From positions 1,798,001 to 1,862,000 of the forward strand of contig NZ_CP060398.1 in NCBI RefSeq assembly GCF_015840915.1: a DNA stretch of 64,000 bases, given 5' to 3'. Numbering within the stretch: position 1 is the first letter of the stretch; each line of letters starts with the position of its first letter. The notes under the pieces were generated by a model. That model searched no databases and was not told where the DNA came from. It saw only the letters and a program-made list of their open reading frames with translations. Below are positions 35,624 through 49,832 of this stretch, one piece after another. The position numbers were made by a program, and so were the translations under genes. Origin of the DNA: Synechococcus sp. CBW1002 (GTDB lineage Bacteria; Cyanobacteriota; Cyanobacteriia; PCC-6307; Cyanobiaceae).

Positions 35624-36124
35624 CGCTTCTACCGCGTCATTCTGATCGGATCGAACGGTTCTGAGTTTGCAGTGGACCAGCCTTGTGCTGGCGCCAGTGT
35701 GGAGTCAAAGCCCGTTTGATGCGGTGTCGAGGATGACGAAACGAGCGGTAGAGGTGTGAGGTCCCGTCAAACATTTTAAGCGACGGGAACCTGCAGTGAT
35801 GTGGTGCTGCCTTGAGGTCTCACGCCTTGGGTCAGAACTGGGTGAAAACCAGCTGTGGGTGACTGAAGCGAACCGGATCTGAGATCTGGGAAAGTCACGG
35901 GATTGTGACGTGAACCATCAGGAAGAATCTGTTCGGAGAGATCCAGATAGGGAGGTCTAGACGGCAAGCGAAACAGTTGTGTGCACTCTCGAACCCTTTC
36001 GGTCAGTCGAAAGGTGGTCCCAACTGAAGACTGTGCGCCAGTGCAGGATTTGGGTGAGCGACAAACTTCTCTGCGATGAAAGCTCAAGCGAAAGTTTAGA
36101 GCTGACGTTTAAAGGGGGAAGACT

Positions 36125-37610
<1,486 letters not shown>

Positions 37611-37731
37611 CAGGGAGACAAACTGATTGTGATGTCTGAATACTTTATTTTCAGGCCATGATCCTGTCACTCTAGGTCGATCGGTACCTCAACTGTGGAA
37701 GCGGAATGGCAACATGTCCGTCCAAGCAGGT

Positions 37732-37747
37732 TCAGTTCCTAAACTTT
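37732..37747 (+). repeat. Right arm of the inverted repeat flanking 16S
   Basis: TCAGTTCCTAAACTTT, exact complement of 35608-35623, 122 bases beyond the 16S 3' end and before tRNA-Ile. Confidence 0.75.
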
Positions 37748-37872
37748 GTCTAGGTCACACCCCAACGATTTTTGTTGAGGCGGTGTTGAAACCTGAAAGA
37801 TGAAACGGTAGCGATACTGAATCATCAATCAGGTCAGACACAACTTTGACGCGATCGCGAGGTCGAACTCCT

Positions 37873-37946
<74 letters not shown>

Positions 37947-37955
37947 TTCGTGTTT

Positions 37956-38028
37956 GGGGGTTTAGCTCAGTTGGTAGAGCGCCTGCTTTGCAAGCAGGAT
38001 GTCAGCGGTTCGAGTCCGCTAACCTCCA
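37956..38028 (+). tRNA. trnA: tRNA-Ala (UGC)
   Basis: A 73-base cloverleaf nine bases after tRNA-Ile, with acceptor GGGGGTT paired to AACCTCC (one G-T), anticodon TGC in TTTGCAA and T-loop GTTCGAGTC. This is the standard Ile-Ala pair in the 16S-23S spacer. Confidence 0.97.
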
Positions 38029-38495
38029 TTCCACACTGACGAGCGCCCTCACGGAAGCAAAGGAGAGATTTCTTTGGTGTGATCCTGACGTCTTGGTGAC
38101 GATTCCAGCCTGCTTTCATTCCCTGAGTGGTTGAAAGCATGCTGGATTCCCTGTCCGCAAGGATGGGCATTCAGCAAGAACCTTGACAACTGCATAGGAA
38201 AAGTCTGGAAAAGAAAGCATCTCATAGACGCTGACTTTCCGGTTCTCTCTGGTCGCGGCCTCGGCTGCGGCATCCCAGCGAAAGCGAAGGGAAGATTGAG
38301 GTGCAAGCCTCAATCTGAGAGAAACAGGAAAGCCAGTGATTCTTGAGTTAGAGCCGAGTACAGCTCGTGTCTTCTGTCTGGCATGGCCACAAGCCACCAA
38401 GCAGGAGTTTGATTCTGGCTGTCTGAGATCTCTTGATTGAGAGCTTAGACACCGGAAGAATAGCCTTCAACAAGCTAAACGCGAGTTGTGATTAT
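38029..38495 (+). other. tRNA-Ala to 23S spacer
   Basis: About 470 bases of transcribed spacer. I see no gene; it should contain the 5' arm of the pre-23S processing stem, but I did not identify it with confidence. Confidence 0.4.
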
Positions 38496-41376
<2,881 letters not shown>

Positions 41377-41529
41377 TTCCATCCCTTGCCATCCTGACCG
41401 GATGACACAGGGATCACGCGCTCAAAGCTTTTGGATCCAGACCGGTTGCTTGTCAACCGCTCCTATGCAGTTCTCAGGGTTCAACCTGGGGGCAAAGACC
41501 GGCAAGGGGCCTGAAGAGGCCGTTTGCTT

Positions 41530-41647
41530 TCCTGGTGTTCATGGCGCTGTGGACCCACTCCGATCCATCTCGAACTCGGTTGTGAAACGCAGCAGCGGCA
41601 ACGATAGTTGGAGGGTAGCCTCCTGCGAAAATAGCTCGATGCCAGGT
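41530..41647 (+). rRNA. rrf: 5S ribosomal RNA
   Basis: About 118 bases from TCCTGGTGTTCATGGCGC to GATGCCAGGT. The two ends pair (CCTGG with CCAGG), and the CCGATCC, CGAACTCGG and GAAAC elements of bacterial 5S are present. Confidence 0.93.
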
Positions 41648-41666
41648 CAAACTTTGCTCCACGACG

Positions 41667-41709
41667 ACGCCCCCGATGGCAGCCTGATGGCTGCGATCGG
41701 GGGCGTTTT
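41667..41709 (+). terminator. Terminator of the rRNA operon
   Basis: An 18-base stem starting ACGCCCCCGAT and ending in ATCGGGGGCGT with a TGAT loop and one mismatch, followed by TTTT, 20 bases after 5S. Confidence 0.85.
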
Positions 41710-42002
41710 CGTGTGCCTGGGTTGTGGGTTGGTGGCCACGAGATAGCTGTCCGACCTCGATCACCAGTCCCCAAGGGGGGATGATATTGAGTTGCCGATG
41801 CTGGGGATTGGTTTCGATGCTTGGGTCCTTGCGTGATGCGTCAAGTCAGGAGCTGGTAGGGACGTTGGGGCCAATGGGGACGTATGTGCCAAGACGTCAG
41901 GATGGGGAGCACAGCTGTGCCAAGGCTACGATTGATCGGTGGACTTGGTTTGTCCTGGATACGATGCCGTGCATAGGCTGATTTGATGTGGCACTGGGTT
42001 CG

Positions 42003-42923
42003 ATGACAATGCCGCAGGCTCGATCACTTCTGCGTTTACAACGTTCGTGGAAGCCTTTCTGGGGAGCATACAGGTTATGGTTGCAGAACGATTGCACGGA
42101 TCTCAGCGCAGCATTTGCCTATCACTGTCTGCAGTCTTTTTTGCCAGCAGTGTTGATTGCACTTTCGATTGCCTCGCGGATTCTTGGCAGAGATCGCGGC
42201 TTGGTGGAGCGATTGCTTGGTGTGGCAGATGGTATTTTGCCGGCTTCTGGCTTGCCTTTTTTTGAGATTCTATTGCAGAAATTTACGCGTCAAGGGTTTG
42301 GGGCGGGCCTATTGGGCATTCTGTTCCTTGTGCTCAGTGCTGGCAATATTTATCTGACTCTTCAGCGGGGCATGGATCGTGTATGGGGTTGGCGACATGC
42401 GGGGCTGGAGGGACTGCCATGGGACCAGGTTGTCAGGAGATTCGTTGTGCTCAGGCTGAAGGCATTCTTGTTGATCTCAGTCTTGGCAGTGTTGCTTGTT
42501 TTTGATCAGTTGATCAGTAACCTTGGCTTGTTTTTCGATGGTGACGTTGCCTTTGCCTGGTTGCCACCTTGGTTGCAAAACCTGCTCCATGTTTCACTTT
42601 GGGCCGACCTTGGTGCTTCGATCCTGATTGGCCTGCTGTGCTCCTGGGTCGGTCTGTGGATCTTGCCCTCACGGCTTGTCCCTTTTGGGGTTGTGCTGCC
42701 TGGAGCCGTGTTGGCTGCGGTTGTGCTGATTACGATGAATCTCTCGATTGGGCCAATCCTGCTGCTGTTGGGTGTCAGGTTCCAGGCATATGGTGTAGTG
42801 GGTGGTGTCCTTGTGCTGACCCTGTGGATCTGGTTTATTGGTGTTGTTCTCTATTACAGTCAGTGTCTCAATGTGGTGTTGTGGCACGCACGTAAAAATA
42901 GAAAGCCCAAACTTGTGTTTTGA
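42003..42923 (+). CDS. YihY/BrkB-family membrane protein
   Basis: A roughly 306-residue inner-membrane protein with about six hydrophobic segments and the family motifs DLSAAFAYHCLQSFLPA near residue 35, WGWRH, and ITMNLSIGPILLLLG. Function is unknown in this family; it was once mistaken for ribonuclease BN. ATG 42003 is chosen over GTG 41988, five codons earlier. By eye its codons are more T-rich and less GC-rich than neighbours (many TTG, GTT and GAT), so it may have a different history or be a weakly expressed gene. Confidence 0.82.
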   Translation: MTMPQARSLLRLQRSWKPFWGAYRLWLQNDCTDLSAAFAYHCLQSFLPAVLIALSIASRILGRDRGLVERLLGVADGILPASGLPFFEILLQKFTRQGFGAGLLGILFLVLSAGNIYLTLQRGMDRVWGWRHAGLEGLPWDQVVRRFVVLRLKAFLLISVLAVLLVFDQLISNLGLFFDGDVAFAWLPPWLQNLLHVSLWADLGASILIGLLCSWVGLWILPSRLVPFGVVLPGAVLAAVVLITMNLSIGPILLLLGVRFQAYGVVGGVLVLTLWIWFIGVVLYYSQCLNVVLWHARKNRKPKLVF

Positions 42924-42991
42924 GCGGATTGTCGCCCGAACCCCTGCCATGACTTGATCATGCATCGCAACCTCATCGCTTCGCAGATCTG

Positions 42992-43369
42992 ATGCAGCGC
43001 TCTTTCCCCTGGATCTGGCTTGTCTTGCTGGGTCTTCTCCTGCTGGCCCCCAGCCCAGCAGGCCGTGTCCTGCTGGATGTGCTTGGAGGTCTGACCCTTG
43101 GCCTGCTGCTGCTGCCGCTGATCGCTGCTGGGGGTGTCTGGATTGCCTGGCAGGTTCTGCGGCGACGCCTGCAAACCTGTCCTCGTTGCGGCAGTGCCAG
43201 CTTTTCCCAGGAGTCCTGTCCTCTCTGCGGTGCATCCATGCAGGCGGAATCGGAGGGGATGGTGGTGAATCTCACCGATGATCCCTTGCAGCCTCAGTCT
43301 CGCGGCATGGAGAAGGAGGCGAGCACCGTCACCATCGATGTGGTGGCCCAGGAGGTGGACGATCGTTGA
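42992..43369 (+). CDS. Membrane-anchored zinc-ribbon protein
   Basis: A 125-residue protein with two N-terminal hydrophobic helices (residues about 7-22 and 32-55) followed by a zinc ribbon from CPRCGS and CPLCGA (CxxC pairs 10 residues apart). The last 40 residues are polar and acidic. It starts 68 bases after the YihY-like gene. I do not recognise a specific function. Confidence 0.72.
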   Translation: MQRSFPWIWLVLLGLLLLAPSPAGRVLLDVLGGLTLGLLLLPLIAAGGVWIAWQVLRRRLQTCPRCGSASFSQESCPLCGASMQAESEGMVVNLTDDPLQPQSRGMEKEASTVTIDVVAQEVDDR

Positions 43370-43387
43370 CGGCGTGCGTCGGGTGCT

Positions 43388-43783
43388 TCAGCTGCCCGTG
43401 GCCTGCACCCCTTCACTCAATTGTTCTGCCAGGCGACGTTCCCGCAAATAGAGAAACAGAGGAGCCCCGCAGGCGAAGGCGATCAGGACGCAGCTCAGTA
43501 GAACCCAGATCAGCCCGCGCATCTGCAGGCGTCGGCTTTCCTGCACTATCCAGATCACCACAGCAGTGGCGCCGATCATCAGATCTCTGGACAGAGAGGT
43601 GGCGGCAGGATTGGCGGTCGCTAAAGCGATGAATGATGGCAGATCGAAGGCCTGATGATTGAGTTCGATAAAGTCAAGATTAGCCATCCAGGGCAGCACG
43701 GCTCCAGCAATGGCAAGGATGAGGTAGATCGCCTGTAAGGGACTCTGCGGAAGCCAGTGCATGGCGAAGGACTTTGAGGTCAT
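43388..43783 (-). CDS. DUF2834 family membrane protein
   Basis: A 131-residue membrane protein with three or four helices (IYLILAIAGAVLPW; the DLMIGATAVVIWIVQESRR helix; LIWVLLSCVLIAFACGAPLFLYLRER). The order and the WMANLDFI segment fit DUF2834 as I remember it. Function unknown. It is convergent with the zinc-ribbon gene. Confidence 0.72.
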   Translation of the reverse strand: MTSKSFAMHWLPQSPLQAIYLILAIAGAVLPWMANLDFIELNHQAFDLPSFIALATANPAATSLSRDLMIGATAVVIWIVQESRRLQMRGLIWVLLSCVLIAFACGAPLFLYLRERRLAEQLSEGVQATGS

Positions 43784-43972
43784 ACATCGTTCCTCAAGAA
43801 TTGTGGTGGATCAGTGGGGTGATAGTTGGTGCCAAGAATCATCGGCGGAAGATTTCTTGGTCGAATTGAGATGTGCGGATTATGGGGTGGATAATGGAGG
43901 CTGAGTGATTTGATCGGTGGGTGAGTGGTCTCCGTGTTGTCAAGGACTGGATCGGCGTGAGGTGTGTCTCGT

Positions 43973-44395
43973 TCATGAGGGTTCGAAAGGCCTTGGCTCA
44001 CTTTGTTCGTCTTGCTGGGACCACTGCAAAACCTCTTGTTCCACATCTTCGAGTATGGCTTCGCATCGATCGATGTAGCTCAGGCCACGTCGGTACAGCG
44101 CCGCCATGTGCTCGACGTCGAGGTCGCTGGTCTGCAGCTCCGCCAACACAAGCTCAAGGGCCGTTCGAGACTGGAGAAAGCTGAGATCCTCTGCCCCGCT
44201 GGGTGAGGGATCTGTTTTGGGGGCCGATGCCCGGCGATCAGCTGCCTTGGGTTCGGCTGCCTTGCGACCCGATCTTTTTGGGCTCTTGCTGAGATTGGAG
44301 CTGCCCTTGACCGGTGTCGTGGGCAGTGGATCGGTGGCGGCTGTTCCGTCGCTTGGGAAATCTTCGGATGGAGTTGCTTCGGTCTTCTTGAGCAT
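43973..44395 (-). CDS. xseB: Exonuclease VII small subunit XseB
   Basis: Small subunit of the ssDNA exonuclease. The conserved helical pair is in residues about 75-128 (ALELVLAELQTSDLDVEHMAAL, YRRGLSYIDRCEAILED). The first 70 residues are a basic, Ser/Pro/Lys-rich extension not found in the 80-residue E. coli protein and probably disordered; the true start may be internal. It follows xseA by 38 bases on the same strand, its normal partner. Confidence 0.85.
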   Translation of the reverse strand: MLKKTEATPSEDFPSDGTAATDPLPTTPVKGSSNLSKSPKRSGRKAAEPKAADRRASAPKTDPSPSGAEDLSFLQSRTALELVLAELQTSDLDVEHMAALYRRGLSYIDRCEAILEDVEQEVLQWSQQDEQSEPRPFEPS

Positions 44396-44433
44396 GGGGG
44401 TTGGTGGTCAGGGTCGTCACGGGACCAGGTGTT

Positions 44434-45627
44434 TCAGATCGAGGTTGCGGCACTGCGGCTCACCACGGCTTCCAGCCCCCCCTCACGGAGCTGCACAGTG
44501 ATCGCGTCACCGGCGTTCACCTCCTTCCAGGTGCGCAGCAGATGGCCATCCTGCCCCCGCACCAGCGAGAAGCCACGCTCCAGGATGTGCTGCGGCGAGA
44601 GGGCCTGAAGCAACTGACGTTGCTCCTGCAGACGCTGGCGGCTCTGAACCAGCAGCCCTTGGGGGTGAAGAGCCTCGAGCCTCTGGCGTTGCTGCGCCAG
44701 CCGTTCTGTTTCCAGATCGAGGCGCCAGCGCAAGGATCGCTGCAGATGGAGACGTTGCTGGCGCAGATCCAGAAGTGCCCCCTGCTGGTCAGGCAGCAGG
44801 GCCACCAGTGCGGCCGTGGGCGTGGCGGCCCGATAGTCCGCCACCAGATCAGCAATGGTGGTGTCGTCTTCATGGCCCAGACCGCAGACCACCGGGATTG
44901 CGGCACTGCCCAGGCAACGGGCCAGCCGTTCGCCGTCGAACACCGCCAGATCCTCTCGATTCCCTCCCCCTCGGGCCAGCACCAACGCCTCGACACCGAG
45001 TCGTTCGGCCTGCCGGCTTACGGCCTCCAGCGCCGTGCAGATTTCCCCTTCCACGGGACCCTGCACGGGGATCGGCACCACCAGAATCCGTGTGGCCGGC
45101 CATCGTTCGCGGGCAGTGCGCAGCATGTCCGCCAGGGCGGAGCTGGGCACGCTGGTGAGCAGGGCGATGCACCCGGGATGTTCGGGCAGAGGGCGCTTGC
45201 GCTCTGGGTCGAACCAGCCTTCCGGTGCCAACAGTTCCCGCACCCGCTCGAACTGGCGCAAGGCAGCCTGGCGCCCTGGGCGAATGTCCAGCACCTGGAC
45301 GCAGAGGCTGGCTCGGGCGTCCCAGAAATTGAGACGGCCGATGATGGTGACACCGTCGCCTTCGGCGGGGAGGTACGAGAGCTTCTGGCGCAGGGAAGAC
45401 CAGATCACCCCTGAGATGGTGGCGTCGCCATCGGTGAGGGTCAGCCAGATGTGTCCCTTCTTGAGCTGCGGACGGCTCACGGTCGCCTCCAGCAGAAAGC
45501 GCGGCGCAAACCCCCGTTCCAGCAGGGTTCCGATGGCCCGATTGAGCTCGGCCACGCCAAATGAAGGCAGGCCAGCGGATGTGGCGTAGGCGTTCTGGGA
45601 TCGGGGCTCCAGCGGAGATGGGATCAC
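44434..45627 (-). CDS. xseA: Exonuclease VII large subunit XseA
   Basis: Catalytic subunit of exonuclease VII. The 397-residue protein has the N-terminal OB fold (GHIWLTLTDGDATISGVIW, LNFWDARASLCVQV), the core with LTSVPSSALADMLR and ARGGGNREDLAVFDGE, GLGHEDDTTIADLVAD, and a long coiled-coil C-terminal region with LERGFSLVR. Size is close to the bacterial norm of about 450. xseB follows 38 bases downstream. Confidence 0.93.
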   Translation of the reverse strand: MIPSPLEPRSQNAYATSAGLPSFGVAELNRAIGTLLERGFAPRFLLEATVSRPQLKKGHIWLTLTDGDATISGVIWSSLRQKLSYLPAEGDGVTIIGRLNFWDARASLCVQVLDIRPGRQAALRQFERVRELLAPEGWFDPERKRPLPEHPGCIALLTSVPSSALADMLRTARERWPATRILVVPIPVQGPVEGEICTALEAVSRQAERLGVEALVLARGGGNREDLAVFDGERLARCLGSAAIPVVCGLGHEDDTTIADLVADYRAATPTAALVALLPDQQGALLDLRQQRLHLQRSLRWRLDLETERLAQQRQRLEALHPQGLLVQSRQRLQEQRQLLQALSPQHILERGFSLVRGQDGHLLRTWKEVNAGDAITVQLREGGLEAVVSRSAATSI

Positions 45628-45822
45628 GTCAGTGGGAGATCCGTTGGTCGTGCCACTGGTTCGTACACCATTGGGTCTAGCGCCACTGGGGCTGGTCCAC
45701 CTGCCGGTGAAGGTCGTTGTGTGCTCTGGTTGAGATTGAGGCTGGCCAAGCCTCCAGGCCGTATCGATGGCTGCAGGCTGAGCAGGAGACTGATAATCGC
45801 GACTCTGATATGAAGCCTGCCA

Positions 45823-46065
45823 TCAGTGTTCCAGCTTGCGGTACTGAAACCACCAGTAGAGGCTGACGACAGAACCGATCACGGCCACGACGCGTCCAAC
45901 GGGATGATCGATCCGTACAAAGCCCGCACCTGTGATCACCAGGGCGCTACTCAGCAACCTGGAGCCGTCCCGGCGGTTGTTGACATAGAAGCTGGGTGGC
46001 ATCGAGTCGGCGGCACAGCGGAGGCAGCCTAAGAACCAGGCACTGAGACCGAACTGAGGCGACAT
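45823..46065 (-). CDS. Small membrane protein, unknown
   Basis: An 80-residue protein with a likely helix at about residues 38-48 and a second at residues 55-73 (VGRVVAVIGSVVSLYWWF), and a basic end (QYRKLEH). It sits between xseA and the HLIP gene, on the same strand as both. I do not recognise it; start and reality are moderately supported. Confidence 0.5.
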   Translation of the reverse strand: MSPQFGLSAWFLGCLRCAADSMPPSFYVNNRRDGSRLLSSALVITGAGFVRIDHPVGRVVAVIGSVVSLYWWFQYRKLEH

Positions 46066-46130
46066 GAAAATCCCGCCGTTTCACCCTGGGTTGGGCGATC
46101 CGGCGGGGCTGGAATCGGCTTGAGAAAGCC

Positions 46131-46277
46131 TCAACCGAGGCCGACCTGGGCCAGGATGCCTTGGCCGGTGAGGAGCTCGGTAGCCAGGCCAATCACAAAA
46201 CCCATCATGGCGAGGCGGCCATTCCAGGTCTCGGCGAAGTTGACGAAGCCGAAGCGGGGCTGGGAAGCGTCAGACAT
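46131..46277 (-). CDS. hli: High-light-inducible protein (HLIP)
   Basis: A 48-residue one-helix chlorophyll-binding protein. The chlorophyll-binding signature is ETWNGRLAMMGFVIGLATEL at residues about 16-35. HLIPs protect chlorophyll-binding proteins during assembly and under high light in the thylakoid. A GGAG site lies nine bases before the ATG. It is too short for most automatic callers. Confidence 0.93.
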   Translation of the reverse strand: MSDASQPRFGFVNFAETWNGRLAMMGFVIGLATELLTGQGILAQVGLG

Positions 46278-46485
46278 GGAAGCAATCTCCAGGATTCCTC
46301 AACTGTAACGAAAGATGGAGTGGTCTTGACAGTGCTGCTTGCTACAGGTGCTGTGCGGTTTTCCGATTTGACAAGCCTGTGGCTTTCGCCTATGGCTGCG
46401 CTCAGTTGTTTCCGAATCCATTCAGCCCTCCCGTGCCGCTCTGCAGCAGCAGATTGCCGCTGCCCTGCCAGCCCAGCCGGATCTG

Positions 46486-47234
46486 GTGCTGGTGACCGAC
46501 CTCGATGGCACCCTGCTGGGGGCGATCCACTCTGGCGCCGTGCTTTTTACCGCTGGCTGGTGGAACGGCGTGAGCGGGTGCTGCACATCTTCTGCACGGG
46601 CCGCCAGCTCAGTTCGATCGCCTCCCTGCTGATCGACAATGCCGCCTTCGGGCTGGCCCACCCCCATCTGGTGATCGGTGATGTGGGCTGCACCGTGGCC
46701 TGGGGATTCAGCCTCAAGACCGTGCCTGGGATGGTGGATCCGATTGATGCCCGCTGGAAAGGGTTGCCGGAGCGGCTGCTGCCCTTGCTCGAGGCTCTGC
46801 CCGGAGTGGCTCCGCAACCGATCAGCACCGAGCGCCGGCTTGCCTACACCCTGGATGGCGAAGCGATCGACTGGCAGCGACTGGTCGCACTCGAAGCCCA
46901 TGGGGTCGACTGCCTCGTGTCGGACAACCGCTATCTCGATGTCTTGCCGGCCGGTGTCAACAAAGGCTCCACCCTGCTGACCTTGTTGCAATGGCTCGAG
47001 ATCGATCCCGAACGGGTGGTGACGGCCGGCGACACGCTCAACGACCTGGCGATGTTCGAGACGGGGTTGGCTGGGGTGATGGTGGGCAACGCTGAGCAGG
47101 CTCTGCGGGAGAAGGTCTCCTGCCTGCCGCGGACCTACCGGGCCCGCGCGGAAGGTTGCGCCGGCATCGTGGAGGGATTGCGCCACTTCGGTTTCGGCCA
47201 TTTGTTGGACGACTTCCCAGGCTTCCCCTTGTGA
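46486..47234 (+). pseudogene. HAD-IIB phosphatase with a frameshift (sucrose-phosphate phosphatase-like)
   Basis: The 3' frame encodes a HAD-IIB enzyme: HIFCTGRQLSSIA (motif II), LVIGDVGCTV, NKGSTLLTLLQWLEI (motif III Lys) and GDTLNDLAMFETG (motif IV). The catalytic motif I VTDLDGTLLG is encoded just upstream but in another frame. It joins to GGDPLWRRAFYRW only if the G5 run at 46518-46522 gains one base. Start GTG 46486 would then give MLVTDLDGT. All four motifs are otherwise intact, which argues against long-standing decay. The substrate may be sucrose-6-phosphate or a similar osmolyte phosphate; this is inference. Confidence 0.8.
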
Positions 47235-47248
47235 AGCCTGGGAGACGC

Positions 47249-49828
47249 TCAGCCCTGCGGCGCTGGTCGGGCAGCCTGCTCCCGTGCCAGGCGGGCCTTG
47301 GTATGGGCCGTGGCCTGGGCCTGGCGCGGATCTTCCGGCCAGGGATGGCGCGGATAGCGGCCCCGCAGATCGCGCCGCACCTCGGCATAGCCCTGGTCCC
47401 AGAACCCACTCAGATCGCGGGTGATCGCGGCTGGTCTCCCGGCTGGCGAGAGCAGGTGCACGGTCACGGGTAGCCGTCCCTGAAGCAGGGTCGGAGTCTG
47501 CCGGCAGCCGAACATCTCCTGCAGTTTCACCGCCAGCACCGCCTCCCCGTTTTGGTAGGTGAGATGGATTCGCCGACCGGAGGGCACCGTCAGCTGCTGC
47601 GGTAGCCAGTCGTCGAGCAGACGCCGCTGCGTCCAGTCCAGGTCTGCCCAGAGCACCTCGCACAAATCCAGCCGCTGCAGATCCTCCAGGCTGCGGACCC
47701 CTTGCAGGTGCCTGCCGAGCCAGTCTTCGAGCGTCTGGCTCAGGGCCTGGTCGCTGCAGTCAGGCCAGGGGGAGCCCAGGTGCTGGTGGGCCAGCAGCAG
47801 CCGCTGCTGCAACTGCCGGCTCCTCGCCCCCCAGGGCAGGGCCTCCAGTCCCCGTTGCCGCAGGCCTTCGAGCAACGCCTGTCGGATCCGGTCCTCATCG
47901 GCCTCGGGCCAGGGGCTGCGCTCCAGCACCACGGCTCCGAGGCGCAGGCTGCGTTCGCAGCGCACCCGCTGGGCGGTGTTGTCCCAGCGCACCTCTTCGA
48001 TGCTGACACCCTGGTCCACAGCCAGTTCCTCCAGCAATGCCGCAGGCAGAGGCACGGCCAGTCGGATCGCCGCGTCCTGTCCCTGGCCGTCCAGGACGGC
48101 CACCGCCAGGGCTTCGGCCAGGACCAAAGGGTCGCTGGGATGGAGGGTGGCGCCGCGACCGCTGCGGAGCTGGTAGCGATGCGGGCTTCCAGGGCGGCGC
48201 AGGGCGATCCGCTCCGGATAGGCCCAGGTGATCAGGCGCGCCGCTCGCCACTCCAGATCTGCTGGCCCTGGGTCCGCGCCGCTAGGGGGAGCCGCTGCAG
48301 CTCTCACCTGCCGTCGCAGTTCGGCGGCGAGCTGGTGCAGCCGCTGCTGAGGGCCTGACCCTCTCCGTCCCTGGCCCTGGGGCCGCATCCAGGCCAGGCG
48401 GCGCAGCAGGTCGCTGCCATGCTCCTGGCGATCGAGCGGATCCCGTTCGCTCAGCAGCACCGCCAGATCACAGGCCAGATCCAGATCCCCCGCGCCGCTG
48501 GCCTTCAGCAGCAGATGGGCCAGGCGCGGGTGCAGTCCCACGGCGCTGAGGGCACGGCCGTGATCGGAGAGGGCGCCGCTCTGATCGAGGGCTCCGAGCT
48601 GCTCCAGCAGCCTTCGCGCCTCCTGCAGGCCAGCCAGCGGTGGTGGTGTGAGCCAGGCCAGGTCTTCCCCCAGCCCCGCTCCCCATTGGGCCAGCTGCAG
48701 GGCGATCGGCAGGGGATCGACCTCCAGCAGTTCCGGCGGATCGAAGGCGGGCCGTCGCTGCTGCTCGGCTGGCGACCACAGCCTCAGGCAATGGCCTGGC
48801 CCGAGTCGGCCGGCGCGGCCCCGCCGCTGCTCGGCGCTGGCCTGGCTGGCCGGCACGGTGACCAGTCCATCCATGCCCGTGGCCGGATCAAAGCGACTGC
48901 GGCGCGACCAGCCCGCATCGATCACCAGCCGTACCCCTTCGATCGTGAGGGAACTCTCGGCAATGCTGGTGGCCAGCACCAGCTTGGCGCCGTCGGGATC
49001 GGCGGGGGCGATGGCCTGGCGCTGGGCCTCGAGCGGCAGGGATCCGTGCAGGGGGCAGATGGCGACCTGCTGGCTCCAGGGGCAGCTCTCGAGCAGCCGC
49101 TGGGTGCGCAGGATCTCCCGCAGTCCGGGCAGAAAGATGAGCGCGGTTTCACCAGCGTGACGTTGCGGCAGCCACTGCTGCTCCAGGGCCCGCAGCACCT
49201 GCCGTTCGATCGCTTCGGATTCACGGGGGCGCTGGTGCTCCACGCTCACCGGATGGCTGCGGCCTTCGCTGGTGAGCACCTGAGCCTGATCGAGCTCGGC
49301 GGCGAGCGGCTCGAGATCCAGGGTGGCCGACATCACCAGCACCCGCAGGTCCGGGCGCAGCAGGGCGCGGGCCTGTCGCAACAGGGCCAGGGCCAGGTCG
49401 GCGTCGGCCTGGCGCTCGTGGAATTCATCGAAGATCACCAACCCCACGCCCTCCAGGGCCGGATCGCTCTGCAGGCGCCGCAGGAACAGGCCGCTGGTCA
49501 CGACCTCCAGTCGGGTCCGGCTGGAGCAACGGCGTTCAAGGCGAACCCGGTAGCCGACCTGTTCCCCAACCGCTTCCCCCAGGGAGCTGGCGAGACGTTC
49601 GGCGGCGGCGCGGGTCGCGAGGCGGCGGGGCTCCAGCATCACGATTCCCTGCGCGGGCAGGGCGTGCATCAGGGCCAGAGGCACCCGCGTGGTTTTGCCG
49701 GCACCGGGCGGTGCCTGGAGCAGCAGGGTGGACCCTGGAGGGCTCAGCGCCGTTTCGATCACGCCGAGCAGCCCGTCGATCGGCAGTAGGGCTGCAGGTG
49801 CTGCAGGGGAAGAGCGGGCTCGCGGCAT
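47249..49828 (-). CDS. hrpB: ATP-dependent helicase HrpB
   Basis: A DEAH-box RNA helicase of the HrpB family, 859 residues. It has Walker A (QAPPGAGKTT), the DEAH-box variant DEFHER, SATLD, a helicase C domain (LVLATSIAESSLTIEGV, QRRGRAGRLGPG) and the HrpB C-terminal domain. The ATG at 49828 (MPRARSS) is chosen because upstream frame lacks family character. Function in cyanobacteria is not established. It begins four bases after the end of the next gene upstream. Confidence 0.92.
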   Translation of the reverse strand: MPRARSSPAAPAALLPIDGLLGVIETALSPPGSTLLLQAPPGAGKTTRVPLALMHALPAQGIVMLEPRRLATRAAAERLASSLGEAVGEQVGYRVRLERRCSSRTRLEVVTSGLFLRRLQSDPALEGVGLVIFDEFHERQADADLALALLRQARALLRPDLRVLVMSATLDLEPLAAELDQAQVLTSEGRSHPVSVEHQRPRESEAIERQVLRALEQQWLPQRHAGETALIFLPGLREILRTQRLLESCPWSQQVAICPLHGSLPLEAQRQAIAPADPDGAKLVLATSIAESSLTIEGVRLVIDAGWSRRSRFDPATGMDGLVTVPASQASAEQRRGRAGRLGPGHCLRLWSPAEQQRRPAFDPPELLEVDPLPIALQLAQWGAGLGEDLAWLTPPPLAGLQEARRLLEQLGALDQSGALSDHGRALSAVGLHPRLAHLLLKASGAGDLDLACDLAVLLSERDPLDRQEHGSDLLRRLAWMRPQGQGRRGSGPQQRLHQLAAELRRQVRAAAAPPSGADPGPADLEWRAARLITWAYPERIALRRPGSPHRYQLRSGRGATLHPSDPLVLAEALAVAVLDGQGQDAAIRLAVPLPAALLEELAVDQGVSIEEVRWDNTAQRVRCERSLRLGAVVLERSPWPEADEDRIRQALLEGLRQRGLEALPWGARSRQLQQRLLLAHQHLGSPWPDCSDQALSQTLEDWLGRHLQGVRSLEDLQRLDLCEVLWADLDWTQRRLLDDWLPQQLTVPSGRRIHLTYQNGEAVLAVKLQEMFGCRQTPTLLQGRLPVTVHLLSPAGRPAAITRDLSGFWDQGYAEVRRDLRGRYPRHPWPEDPRQAQATAHTKARLAREQAARPAPQG

Positions 49829-49832
49829 GGGC

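Noticed and set aside
35374-36124. Short frames in the rRNA leader
   Set aside because: Small, unrelated to known families and within a transcribed non-coding leader.
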